From NCBI GenBank assembly GCA_043802745.1, contig JAZDKU010000025.1:1-27005 (forward strand): a stretch of DNA of 27,005 nucleotides, given 5' to 3'. Positions 7,265 through 14,736 of the stretch are shown here, in pieces. This DNA comes from STD1-80 sp043802745. GTDB taxonomy: Bacteria; Patescibacteriota; Minisyncoccia; Minisyncoccales; CG1-02-41-26. The notes beneath the pieces are model-generated. The model did no database searches. It was given only the letters and a program-made list of their open reading frames with translations, and was not told where the DNA came from. The position numbers and the translations under genes are program-made. How positions within the stretch are numbered: the first letter of the stretch is position 1; each line of letters begins with the position of its first letter.

Positions 7265-8200
7265 ATGTATGAATTTGCCACTGGCGTTATAGATGTTTGG
7301 GAAAAAGGCTTGTTAAATAGCCTTGACCAAGAAAGAATGCTCAAAGCTCCAGACAGGGCTAGCGCTTTTATGGTTTTATTTGACACTAATCTTGGCGAGA
7401 TTATTGCTGGAAATTTGCAGAAAAACATTGAAGATATTTTTTCAGAGGACTTAATGGCTTTGAAAAAAAAGTTAGCTTATGCTTTGGGCGACGATAAAGA
7501 ATTGTTAATAAGCTTTTTGTTTTTAAGGTTTAATGCTTTTAATTTAAAAAGCGTTTTGAAAAAAAAGTTTTTCAAAGAGCAGGCAAAAGATTTTAAGCTA
7601 TTTGAATTTGCCAGTAACTTAGCCAATGTTTATGTTAAAGAGCTTGTTTGTGAAGCAGATAAAATTTTAAATGCTAGTAAAGAAAGCTATCAAGAAATTA
7701 GCTCAAAAACAATTGAAATAGCCGTGGACAAAGCTTATTTTAAAGTAAAGCTATCAATGGCTAAAAAAGAAAAAGCTTTAATGTTAATAACCCGCTTGGA
7801 AATAGACATCGCTAACTTGAGAAGCTTTTTAGCTAAAAACAGCCAAATGTTTTTGCCGGGAGGTAATTTAACTGTTTCGCAAATTGAAAAGTTGGCTCAT
7901 GGAAAAGAGGAGGAATCAAGCAAAAATTTAAAAAGATTTTTAGAAACTTTAGAGCTTGCTTTTTTGCTTGAAAGTAACCAAGAAAATACAGGCGATATTT
8001 TGATTGAACGAAAACTTGAAGCATACTTTGCGCAAAGAATTTTTCGTAGAGAAAAAGAAAAGGGAAGTGGCATTGAAAAGGTTTTAGCTTTTTTCCAAAA
8101 GAAAATAAACAGTCACGCAAACATAAGATTGATATTGTTTGCTAAGGAAAATGGTTTAAGTGTGGAAGAGATTGAAAAGGCGCTGTTGCCTATTAATTAA
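7265..8200 (+). CDS. ntpC: V/A-type ATPase central stalk subunit C (d subunit, AC39-like)
   Basis: A 311-aa, mostly helical, soluble protein. Subunit C (d in eukaryotes) is the funnel that sits on the rotor ring and carries the central axle D-F. The sequence has the expected run of helices with repeated segments such as LLISFLFLRFNAFNLKSVLKKKF (about residues 78-100) and TRLEIDIANLRSFL (about 178-191), which recall the repeated NLK/NLR motifs of AC39 domains. It is a little shorter than the usual 330-350 aa. It lies 3 bases after subunit E and one base before the next gene. Operon order fully supports the assignment. Confidence 0.88.
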   Translation: MYEFATGVIDVWEKGLLNSLDQERMLKAPDRASAFMVLFDTNLGEIIAGNLQKNIEDIFSEDLMALKKKLAYALGDDKELLISFLFLRFNAFNLKSVLKKKFFKEQAKDFKLFEFASNLANVYVKELVCEADKILNASKESYQEISSKTIEIAVDKAYFKVKLSMAKKEKALMLITRLEIDIANLRSFLAKNSQMFLPGGNLTVSQIEKLAHGKEEESSKNLKRFLETLELAFLLESNQENTGDILIERKLEAYFAQRIFRREKEKGSGIEKVLAFFQKKINSHANIRLILFAKENGLSVEEIEKALLPIN

Positions 8201-8201
8201 A

Positions 8202-8513
8202 ATGCAAATAGGAATTTTAGGAGACAATAAATCAGTGTTAGCTTTTGGCGCTTTGGGCGTTGAAACTTTTGGTGTTTCCAATAAAGAGGATTTGGCTTTA
8301 CAAATAAAGGTCATTAAAGAAAAAGAGCTAGCTATTTTGCTAATTGACGAAGACATAGCTAGTAAATTTGACGAGGAAATAAAAAGCCTTTTTCAAGAAA
8401 CTTTACCAGCTTGTTTGGTTATCCCTGGTATTAATAAAGGGTCAGGGAAAGCTAAAGAAGGATTAAAAAAGATTTTGGAAAGAGCTTTAGGAAGTGAAAA
8501 TTTCATAAATTAA
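8202..8513 (+). CDS. ntpG: V/A-type ATPase central axle subunit F (NtpG)
   Basis: A 103-aa protein starting MQIGILGDNKSVLAFGALGV, the Rossmann-like opening of subunit F (I-x-G-D-x-x-x-V-x-G-F-x-L-x-G). A second typical element is the strand-helix with IAILLIDEDIAS-type sequence at about residues 45-57 and the proline-rich LPACLVIPG near 70. It binds the axle subunit D and modulates rotation. I place the start at ATG 8202, one base after the ntpC stop; an in-frame ATG at 8160 would add 14 basic residues inside ntpC that family members lack. A GC-rich hairpin separates it from ntpA. Confidence 0.92.
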   Translation: MQIGILGDNKSVLAFGALGVETFGVSNKEDLALQIKVIKEKELAILLIDEDIASKFDEEIKSLFQETLPACLVIPGINKGSGKAKEGLKKILERALGSENFIN

Positions 8514-8518
8514 TTCGG

Positions 8519-8562
8519 TTCCGCCCCACCCCTCCGCTTGCGGGCGGAGGAGTGGGGCGGAA
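8519..8562. repeat. GC-rich hairpin between ntpG and ntpA
   Basis: The arms TTCCGCCCCAC (8519-8529) and GTGGGGCGGAA (8552-8562) pair over 11 bp; after a C/A mismatch, CCTCCGC (8531-8537) pairs with GCGGAGG (8544-8550) around a six-base loop. It is far richer in G and C than anything near it. No T tail follows, so it is unlikely to stop transcription; it may be a mobile palindrome or protect/attenuate the mRNA. Confidence 0.8.
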
Positions 8563-8574
8563 GACAAAAAACAT

Positions 8575-10326
8575 ATGACAGAGGCAAAAATAGGAAAAAT
8601 TATAAAAGTAGCTGGTCCCTTAGTGGTGGCCAATGGTCTTTCCGGGGCTCAAATGTATGAAGTGGTAAAAGTGGGCAATGAAAAAATTATTGGAGAAGTA
8701 ATTAGAATAAAAGATAACGATGTTTATATTCAGGTTTATGAAGAAACATCAGGCATAGGTCCCGGAGAACCAGTTTACCTAACGGGTAATCCTTTAACCG
8801 TTGAGTTGGGCCCTGGGTTGGTTTCTAATATTTATGACGGAATTCAAAGACCGTTAAAAGATTTAGCTGCAAAATCAGGTGAATTCATAGCCCGAGGAAT
8901 TGAATGCTTGGCTTTGGATGGAGATAAAAAATGGAGCTTTATTCCCTTAAAAAAACAGGGAGATGAAATTGAGGTGGGGGATATTTTGGGCGAGGTAAAA
9001 GAAACCGAGCTTTTAAATCACAAAGTTATGGCTCCTCCCTTTTTTAAAAAAGGCACAATAGTTTCCGTAGCCCTAAAAGGGGACTACACAGTTAGCGAAG
9101 TTATTGCTGAAATAAAAGATGAAAATGGCAAGAAATTAGAAGTAAGCTTATCTCATAAGTGGCCTATTAGAAATGCCAGACCAATTAGCCAAAAGCTTAC
9201 CCCAGCCTTGGGCTTGGTAACTGGGCAAAGAGTTATTGATATGTTTTTCCCAATTGCTAAAGGCGGAGCTGGTTGCGTGCCAGGGCCGTTTGGCAGCGGC
9301 AAAACGGTTGTTCAGCACCAATTAGCAAAATGGTCAGACGCGGATGTGATTATTTTTGTGGGCTGTGGAGAGCGAGGCAATGAAATGACAGATTTACTTA
9401 TGGAATTCCCAGAGCTAAACGACCCAAAAACAGGCCGACCCCTAATGGAAAGAACTGTTTTGGTGGCCAATACTTCAAATATGCCAGTGGCAGCCAGAGA
9501 GGCCTCGGTATATACTGGCATAACCATAGCTGAATATTTTAGAGATATGGGATATTCGGTGGTTTTGTTGGCCGACTCTACCTCAAGGTGGGCGGAAGCA
9601 TTGCGAGAAATTTCAGGTCGCTTGGAAGAAATGCCAGGAGACGAAGGCTATCCAGCCTACTTGGGTTCGCGAACGGCTGCGTTTTATGAAAGAGCTGGTT
9701 TTGTGCAATGTTTGGGCCAAGATAAAAGACAAGGTTTTTTAACAGTAGTAGGAGCTGTTTCTCCCCCGGGCGGGGACTTGTCGGAACCAGTTACACAAAA
9801 CACTTTACGAGTTACTAAGGTTTTTTGGGCGCTTGATGCTGCCTTAGCTTATAAAAGGCATTTTCCAGCCATTAACTGGCTTAATAGTTATTCTCTGTAT
9901 GAAGATAATTTAAAAGAGTTTTTTGATAAGCAGGGTGGACCAAACTTTACGGAGTTTAGAAAAAAAGCTATGGCTATCTTGCAAAAAGAAGCCGAGCTTC
10001 AGGAAATAGTGAGATTGGTTGGCATTGAAGCTTTATCGCAAAGAGATCAGTTTTTACTTGAAATTGCTAGAATTATTCGAGAAGATTTCTTACATCAAAA
10101 TGCTTTTACAGATGTTGATTCTTTTACTTCGTTGAAAAAGCAATATTTAATGATAAAAACTATTGTTGATATTTTTACTAAAGGAGAACAAGCAATTAAT
10201 AATGGCAAGCTAGCCAAAGATATTTTAACTCTTAGCTTAAAAGAAAAGGTCTCAAAAATGAAGCTTATAAAAGAACAAGAAATAGAACAATTTGTTTTAC
10301 TTAATAAAGAAATAGAACAAATTTAA
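8575..10326 (+). CDS. ntpA: V/A-type ATPase catalytic subunit A
   Basis: A 583-aa catalytic subunit. It opens with the beta-barrel sequence IGKIIKVAGPLVVANGLSG and includes the extra ~90-residue non-homologous insert that separates V/A-type A subunits from F-type beta. Walker A is GPFGSGKTV starting at residue 237, followed by the conserved CGERGNEMTDLL with its catalytic glutamate and by LLADSTSRWAEALREISGRLEEMPG(D)EGYPAYL. Length and all motifs are normal, so the enzyme should be active. It drives or uses rotation of the D-F axle, coupling ATP with ion movement through I and K. The start at 8575 gives the full conserved N terminus; it overlaps no hairpin sequence. Confidence 0.97.
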   Translation: MTEAKIGKIIKVAGPLVVANGLSGAQMYEVVKVGNEKIIGEVIRIKDNDVYIQVYEETSGIGPGEPVYLTGNPLTVELGPGLVSNIYDGIQRPLKDLAAKSGEFIARGIECLALDGDKKWSFIPLKKQGDEIEVGDILGEVKETELLNHKVMAPPFFKKGTIVSVALKGDYTVSEVIAEIKDENGKKLEVSLSHKWPIRNARPISQKLTPALGLVTGQRVIDMFFPIAKGGAGCVPGPFGSGKTVVQHQLAKWSDADVIIFVGCGERGNEMTDLLMEFPELNDPKTGRPLMERTVLVANTSNMPVAAREASVYTGITIAEYFRDMGYSVVLLADSTSRWAEALREISGRLEEMPGDEGYPAYLGSRTAAFYERAGFVQCLGQDKRQGFLTVVGAVSPPGGDLSEPVTQNTLRVTKVFWALDAALAYKRHFPAINWLNSYSLYEDNLKEFFDKQGGPNFTEFRKKAMAILQKEAELQEIVRLVGIEALSQRDQFLLEIARIIREDFLHQNAFTDVDSFTSLKKQYLMIKTIVDIFTKGEQAINNGKLAKDILTLSLKEKVSKMKLIKEQEIEQFVLLNKEIEQI

Positions 10327-10330
10327 ATAT

Positions 10331-11755
10331 ATGTTAAAAACTTACAAAACAATTTCAGAAGCAGCCGGGCCTTTGCTGGTAGTTGATGGGGTGGAGAATA
10401 TTAAGTATGAAGAAATGGTGGAAATTGAAATGCAGGACGGGCAAATAAGAAGAGGTCGAGTTTTAGAAGTCACCGAGCACAGAGCTATTGTGCAGGTTTT
10501 TGAAGATATTAGAGGGCTTAATTTAAAAGGTTCAAAAGCTAAATTTTTAGCTAAAACTATGAAGCTTGGGGTTTCTAGTGATATGGTTGGTAGAATTTTT
10601 GACGGTGCTGGTAAGCCAAAAGATGGAGGCCCGGAAATTGTGCCTGAAAAATATTTAGACATAAATGGCTCTCCAATCAATCCTTATTCTCGGGAATATC
10701 CAAATGATTTTATTCAAACAGGCATCTCCACCATTGATGGCTTGAACACTTTGGTAAGGGGTCAGAAGTTACCTATATTTTCTGCAGCCGGGCTACCTCA
10801 TGCTATGGTGGCTTCACAAATTGCTAGACAAGCTAAAGTTTTAACAAAAAATGCCTGCCCCGTAGTGTCGCCCCAAGCGACTACTACTGGGGAGAAAGGC
10901 GAGGTGGAAAAATTTTCTGTGGTATTTGGCGCTATGGGAATTACTTTTGAAGAAGCTCAATTTTTTATTGATGAGTTTAAAAAAACCGGAGCCTTGGAAA
11001 AAGCTGTGGTTTTCATTAATTTAGCCAGTGACCCAGTGGTTGAAAGAATCACTTTACCTAGAATTGCTTTAACAGCAGCCGAATTTTTGGCTTTTGAAAA
11101 AGATATGCAGGTTTTGGTTGTTTTAACTGATATGACCAATTACTGCGAAGCTTTAAGAGAAGTGTCAGCCGCTAGAAAAGAAGTGCCAGGACGAAGGGGA
11201 TACCCAGGTTACTTGTATACTGATTTGGCCACTATCTACGAGAGGGCGGGCAGAATAAAAGGCAAAAATGGTTCTATTACTCAAATTCCTATTTTAACAA
11301 TGCCCGAAGATGATATAACTCATCCAATTCCCGACCTTTCTGGCTATATCACGGAAGGCCAGATCTTGCTTTCTCGGGATTTGCACAAAAAAGGTATTTA
11401 TCCACCTATTGATGTTTTACCATCTTTATCTCGCTTAAAAGATAAGGGTATTGGCGATAAAAAAACCAGAGAAGATCATTCTGGCGTTTTAAATCAGTTG
11501 TTTGCTTTTTATGCTCGGGGTAGGGAAGTAAGAGAATTGGCTTTGATTTTGGGGGAGTCGGCCTTAACAGATGTTGATAAAAGATACTTAAAATTTGCTG
11601 ATGAATTTGAGAATAGATTTGTTAATCAAAGCTATGAAGAGGATAGAACAATTCAAGAGACTTTAGATTTAGGTTGGGAATTGATTGGCATTTTGCCAAA
11701 AGAAGAAATGAAACGTCTCAAAGCCGAGCATATTGATAAGTATCTAAAAAGCTAA
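10331..11755 (+). CDS. ntpB: V/A-type ATPase regulatory subunit B
   Basis: A 474-aa non-catalytic nucleotide-binding subunit that alternates with A in the head. The N terminus has the barrel (ISEAAGPLLVVDGVENIKYEEMVEI) and the C-terminal part the helical domain. The region matching Walker A reads PIFSAAGLPHAMVASQIARQ and lacks the GxxxxGKT loop, as expected for B and unlike A. Other marks are LTDMTNYCEALREVS, GRRGYPGYLYTDLATIYERAGR, and TMPEDDITHPIPDLSGYITEGQI. Length is normal for the family (about 460 aa). It begins 4 bases after the ntpA stop and ends 1 base before ntpD, so it is part of one operon. Confidence 0.97.
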   Translation: MLKTYKTISEAAGPLLVVDGVENIKYEEMVEIEMQDGQIRRGRVLEVTEHRAIVQVFEDIRGLNLKGSKAKFLAKTMKLGVSSDMVGRIFDGAGKPKDGGPEIVPEKYLDINGSPINPYSREYPNDFIQTGISTIDGLNTLVRGQKLPIFSAAGLPHAMVASQIARQAKVLTKNACPVVSPQATTTGEKGEVEKFSVVFGAMGITFEEAQFFIDEFKKTGALEKAVVFINLASDPVVERITLPRIALTAAEFLAFEKDMQVLVVLTDMTNYCEALREVSAARKEVPGRRGYPGYLYTDLATIYERAGRIKGKNGSITQIPILTMPEDDITHPIPDLSGYITEGQILLSRDLHKKGIYPPIDVLPSLSRLKDKGIGDKKTREDHSGVLNQLFAFYARGREVRELALILGESALTDVDKRYLKFADEFENRFVNQSYEEDRTIQETLDLGWELIGILPKEEMKRLKAEHIDKYLKS

Positions 11756-11756
11756 C

Positions 11757-12368
11757 ATGGAAAACATTAAAGCTACAAGAATGGAGCTTTTAAGGTTAAA
11801 GCGCCAAGCAAAAACTGCCCAAAGAGGCTATAAGCTTTTAAAAGAGAAAAGGGATGGTTTAATGAAAAAGTTTATGGAAATCATTCGAGAAACCAAAGCC
11901 CAAAGAAATCTTTTAGAAGAAAGTCTTGCTTTAGCTTCAAAACAGTTTGTTTTATCAACTTCCAATATGCTCTCTGGGGAAGTGGAGGAAATTTTTTCTT
12001 TGCCAACTTCAAAAATAAGAATAGATGTTCAAACACAAAATGTAATGAGTGTTTGGATACCAAAATTTCAATATACTATTGAGGGCGATATAAAATGCTT
12101 TTCTGATTTTTCATCTCCTTTGGGTATGGCTCAAAGTTTGGATAGTTTTTGGGGCGCTTTGGAGTTAATAATAAAATTGGCTGGCAACGAGCATTCTTCA
12201 AGGCTTTTATCTTTTGAAATTGAAAAAACTAGAAGAAGGGTTAATGCTTTAGAGTATGTGATTATCCCGGAGATTAAACGTAAGGTAAAATTTATCACCT
12301 CAAAACTAGACGAACAAGAAAGAAGCGAAAAGATAATTAGAATGAAAATAAAAGAAATGATTGCCTAA
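11757..12368 (+). CDS. ntpD: V/A-type ATPase central axle subunit D
   Basis: A 203-aa protein with the start ATRMELLRLKRQAKTAQRGYKLLKEKRDGL, which is characteristic of subunit D (T-x-x-x-L-x-x-L-x-x-x-L-x-x-A-x-x-G-x-x-L-L-K-x-K-R-D). Long N- and C-terminal helices (about 1-60 and 145-203) form the antiparallel coiled coil that turns inside the A3B3 head; the middle holds a less conserved domain. The C-terminal part includes RRRVNALEYVIIPEIKRKVKFI, also typical. It is the last gene of the ATPase operon, and a terminator follows within 12 bases of the stop. No equivalents of E. hirae ntpH or ntpJ are present after it. Confidence 0.95.
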   Translation: MENIKATRMELLRLKRQAKTAQRGYKLLKEKRDGLMKKFMEIIRETKAQRNLLEESLALASKQFVLSTSNMLSGEVEEIFSLPTSKIRIDVQTQNVMSVWIPKFQYTIEGDIKCFSDFSSPLGMAQSLDSFWGALELIIKLAGNEHSSRLLSFEIEKTRRRVNALEYVIIPEIKRKVKFITSKLDEQERSEKIIRMKIKEMIA

Positions 12369-12379
12369 GCACAAAGCGA

Positions 12380-12412
12380 AACACCCCCGTTTTTTAGGGG
12401 TTGTTTTTATTT
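12380..12412 (+). terminator. Terminator of the V-type ATPase operon
   Basis: CCCC (12384-12387) pairs with GGGG (12397-12400), extended by A-T and, after a one-base bulge, by AAC with GTT, around a loop CGTTTTTTA. A T-rich run (12404-12412) follows. It separates the ATPase operon from the XRE promoter at 12428. Confidence 0.7.
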
Positions 12413-12427
12413 ATCCACAGGGCAATG

Positions 12428-12464
12428 TTGACAAGTATTTTTGCTGTGGTATATTTATACCACA
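12428..12464 (+). promoter_or_regulatory. Promoter with perfect operator palindrome for the XRE-ImmA-RarA operon
   Basis: The -35 box TTGACA (12428-12433) is a consensus match; a 16-base spacer leads to -10 TATATT (12450-12455). TGTGGTATA (12445-12453) and TATACCACA (12456-12464) form a perfect 9-bp inverted repeat with a two-base centre lying across the -10. A dimeric repressor bound there would block polymerase. The encoded XRE protein is the obvious candidate. Confidence 0.8.
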
Positions 12465-12499
12465 AAGGTCGTATTTTTTATGTAGAGTATAAAAATAAA

Positions 12500-12877
12500 A
12501 TGATTAAAAATTTTCAAAAATTTGGAGAAAAACTAAAGAATATAAGGGCCAAAAAAGAAATGAGTTTGAGAGAAATTTGTAAGGCAGTTAATTATGATCC
12601 AAGTAATTGGAGTAAGATCGAGAGAGGGCAATTGGCTCCACCCTCAGATGAAAAGGTATTAGATAAATGGGCTACTGCATTGGGAATCCCCAAGAAATCA
12701 AAAGAATTTCAAGAATTTATTTATCAAGCAAAGATTGCTCAAGGTATTATACCGCAAGATATTATGACTAGAGAGAACTTAGTTAATTGTTTGCCTGCTA
12801 TTTTCAGAACCCTGCGCAACGAAAAACCAACAAAAGAAGAAATTGACAAGCTTATAGAAATTCTAAAGGCTAGTTAG
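12500..12877 (+). CDS. XRE-family transcriptional repressor paired with an ImmA protease
   Basis: A 125-aa protein with an N-terminal Cro/C1-type helix-turn-helix (about residues 7-60): FGEKLKNIRAKKEMSLREICKAV, then the recognition part DPSNWSKIERGQ and the helix ending at WATALGIP. The C-terminal half is helical and ends FRTLRNEKPTKEEIDKLIEIL, a tail often seen in XRE proteins encoded with ImmA/IrrE proteases, perhaps used for dimerisation or cleavage. I chose ATG 12500 because the in-frame TTG at 12401 lies upstream of the promoter and would put the operator inside the coding region. A perfect palindrome over its -10 box suggests it represses itself. The protease gene follows after 12 bases. 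Confidence 0.88.
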   Translation: MIKNFQKFGEKLKNIRAKKEMSLREICKAVNYDPSNWSKIERGQLAPPSDEKVLDKWATALGIPKKSKEFQEFIYQAKIAQGIIPQDIMTRENLVNCLPAIFRTLRNEKPTKEEIDKLIEILKAS

Positions 12878-12889
12878 GTTAAAACTTAG

Positions 12890-13513
12890 ATGAATTATCA
12901 AAAAATAAAAATTCCTTTTTTAGATAACCAAAAAATCAAGCAAAAGGCTGATGATTTCAGGGAAAGATTTTGGGGAAAAGCTATACCGGTTGATATAGAA
13001 AAGATTATAGAATTTAGGCAAAAAATAACTATTATTCCTTTACCTAATTTGCAAGAAGTTTGCAATACCGACGCTTTTATCTCCTCTGATTGGTTGAAAG
13101 TTTTTATTGATCAGGCCGAATATATGGATGAAAGAAAAATAAAACGGCTTAGATTTTCTTTGGCCCATGAAATAGGCCATATGGTTCTTCATAAAGATAT
13201 TTATGAAAGCTTTGATATCAAAAATTTCAATGACTTTTATCGGTTTATTGATGAAATTCCGAACGAACAATACGGATATTTGGAAACGCAAGCCAATAAG
13301 CTTGCTAACCAGTTGCTTATACCGAGAGAATTTTTGAGCAATGAGTACAATAAAATTTTTAAAAAATATTCTCGTTTGCTATCTATTCAAAGTTCTAATA
13401 CAAAGCTTTTAAATTCATATATAGCCAATCCGCTGTCTAAAATATTTTTAGTTTCAGCCGATGCCATTGAGATCGCTCTTAGCGATATAAATATTACTGA
13501 AAAAGATAAATAA
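12890..13513 (+). CDS. ImmA/IrrE-family zinc metalloprotease (peptidase M78-like)
   Basis: A 207-aa protein with the zinc motif H93-E94-I-G-H97 in LAHEIGHMVLH and a downstream third ligand E132 in ETQANKLANQLLIP, the order expected in the ImmA/IrrE (COG2856) family. These proteases cut XRE-type repressors: ImmA removes the ICEBs1 repressor ImmR, and IrrE/PprI removes DdrO after DNA damage in Deinococcus. Here it is encoded 12 bases after an XRE repressor gene, so that protein is the likely target. The C-terminal ~50 residues are variable and give no clue to the signal sensed. The stop is one base before the rarA start, so the three genes are probably one transcript. Confidence 0.9.
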   Translation: MNYQKIKIPFLDNQKIKQKADDFRERFWGKAIPVDIEKIIEFRQKITIIPLPNLQEVCNTDAFISSDWLKVFIDQAEYMDERKIKRLRFSLAHEIGHMVLHKDIYESFDIKNFNDFYRFIDEIPNEQYGYLETQANKLANQLLIPREFLSNEYNKIFKKYSRLLSIQSSNTKLLNSYIANPLSKIFLVSADAIEIALSDINITEKDK

Positions 13514-13514
13514 A

Positions 13515-14726
13515 ATGGAAAAAGAGCAAAACAAACAGAGTCCGTTGGCAGATAGAATGAGGCCAAGAAATTTGGAGGAGTTTTTGGGCCAAGACGATAT
13601 TTTGGGGCAGGGTAGAATACTAAGAGAATCAATTAGCCAGGACAAAATCCCATCTATAATCTTTTGGGGCCCACCAGGCAGTGGCAAAACCACTTTGGCG
13701 AGCATTATTGCCAATCAAACCAAAGCAGATTTTGTTAAATTTAGCGCGGTCACGAGCGGGTTAAAAGACTTGCGGGAAGTTATTAAAAGAGCCCAGGGAG
13801 ATGAATGGCAGGGTAAAAAAACCATATTATTTATTGATGAAATCCATCGCTGGAATAAAGCCCAGCAAGACGCTTTATTGCCTCATGTGGAAAAAGGGCT
13901 GGTTACTTTAATTGGCGCTACCACGGAAAACCCAAGCTTTGAAGTGCGTTCGGCCTTGTTATCAAGATGTCGAGTTTTTGTTTTAAAACAATTAACGGAA
14001 AGCCAGATTGAAAGCATTTTAGAAAAAGCCGTGGCTGATAAAGAAAGGGGATTGGGAAACTTAAAATTAAAAATAGAGGACAATGTTTTAAAAAAAATAA
14101 GCCAAATGGCCAATGGCGACGCTCGTGTGGCTTTGAATGTTTTGGAGTATGCGGCTAGTTTATCAAATAATATTTCTTTGGATATTATTAAAGAAGCTTT
14201 TCAGAAATCATATTTGCTTTATGATAAAAATGGCGAGGAGCATTATAATATAATTTCTGCTTTGCACAAATCAATGCGAGGAGGGGATGCTAATGCGGCT
14301 TTGTATTGGCTAATGCGAATGTTGGAGGCCGGGGAGGATCCTTTGTATGTGGCACGAAGAATTGTGCGCTTTGCCAGTGAGGATATTGGCTTGGCTAACT
14401 CGCGTGCTTTAGAGCAGGCCGTGGCCGCTTATAATGCCTGCCATTTTATTGGTATGCCAGAATGCAATGTGATATTAGCTCAAGCTGTTGTTTATATGGC
14501 AAAGTGCAAAAAATCCAATGAGCTTTATATGGCTTGCCAAAAAGCCAGAAAAGATATTGAACAATACGGCAACTTGCCTGTGCCATTGCATATTAGAAAC
14601 GCCCCAACTAAATTGATGAAAGACATGGGCTACGGGCAAGACTACAAATACAGCCCTGACTTTGACTACCAAGAAACCCAAGAATACCTCCCCGCCCAAC
14701 TAAAAAACAAAAAATATTTAAACTAG
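13515..14726 (+). CDS. rarA: Replication-associated recombination AAA+ ATPase RarA (MgsA/WRNIP1 family)
   Basis: A 403-aa AAA+ ATPase. The opening PLADRMRPRNLEEFLGQDDIL is a RarA mark, then Walker A GPPGSGKTT at 52-60, Walker B FIDEIHRW with D108/E109, sensor 1 GATTENPSFEV and the arginine-finger segment LLSRCRVFVL. The C-terminal ~170 residues hold the tetramerisation domain with HKSMRGGDANAALYWLMRMLEAGEDPLYVARRIVRFASEDIGLA. RarA acts at stalled replication forks with SSB and the clamp loader. Length is about 20-40 aa short of E. coli RarA, mainly at the ends. It begins one base after the ImmA stop, which places it under the XRE promoter; a separate promoter is not visible. Confidence 0.95.
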   Translation: MEKEQNKQSPLADRMRPRNLEEFLGQDDILGQGRILRESISQDKIPSIIFWGPPGSGKTTLASIIANQTKADFVKFSAVTSGLKDLREVIKRAQGDEWQGKKTILFIDEIHRWNKAQQDALLPHVEKGLVTLIGATTENPSFEVRSALLSRCRVFVLKQLTESQIESILEKAVADKERGLGNLKLKIEDNVLKKISQMANGDARVALNVLEYAASLSNNISLDIIKEAFQKSYLLYDKNGEEHYNIISALHKSMRGGDANAALYWLMRMLEAGEDPLYVARRIVRFASEDIGLANSRALEQAVAAYNACHFIGMPECNVILAQAVVYMAKCKKSNELYMACQKARKDIEQYGNLPVPLHIRNAPTKLMKDMGYGQDYKYSPDFDYQETQEYLPAQLKNKKYLN

Positions 14727-14736
14727 CAATAGAAAC

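Noticed and set aside
8519..8562. Hairpin before ntpA as an intrinsic terminator
   Set aside because: It is followed by A-rich, not T-rich, sequence in the + direction and lies between two cotranscribed genes.
12401..12499. N-terminal extension of the XRE gene from TTG 12401
   Set aside because: It would start upstream of the -35 box and translate through the promoter and operator; ATG 12500 gives the standard XRE N terminus.
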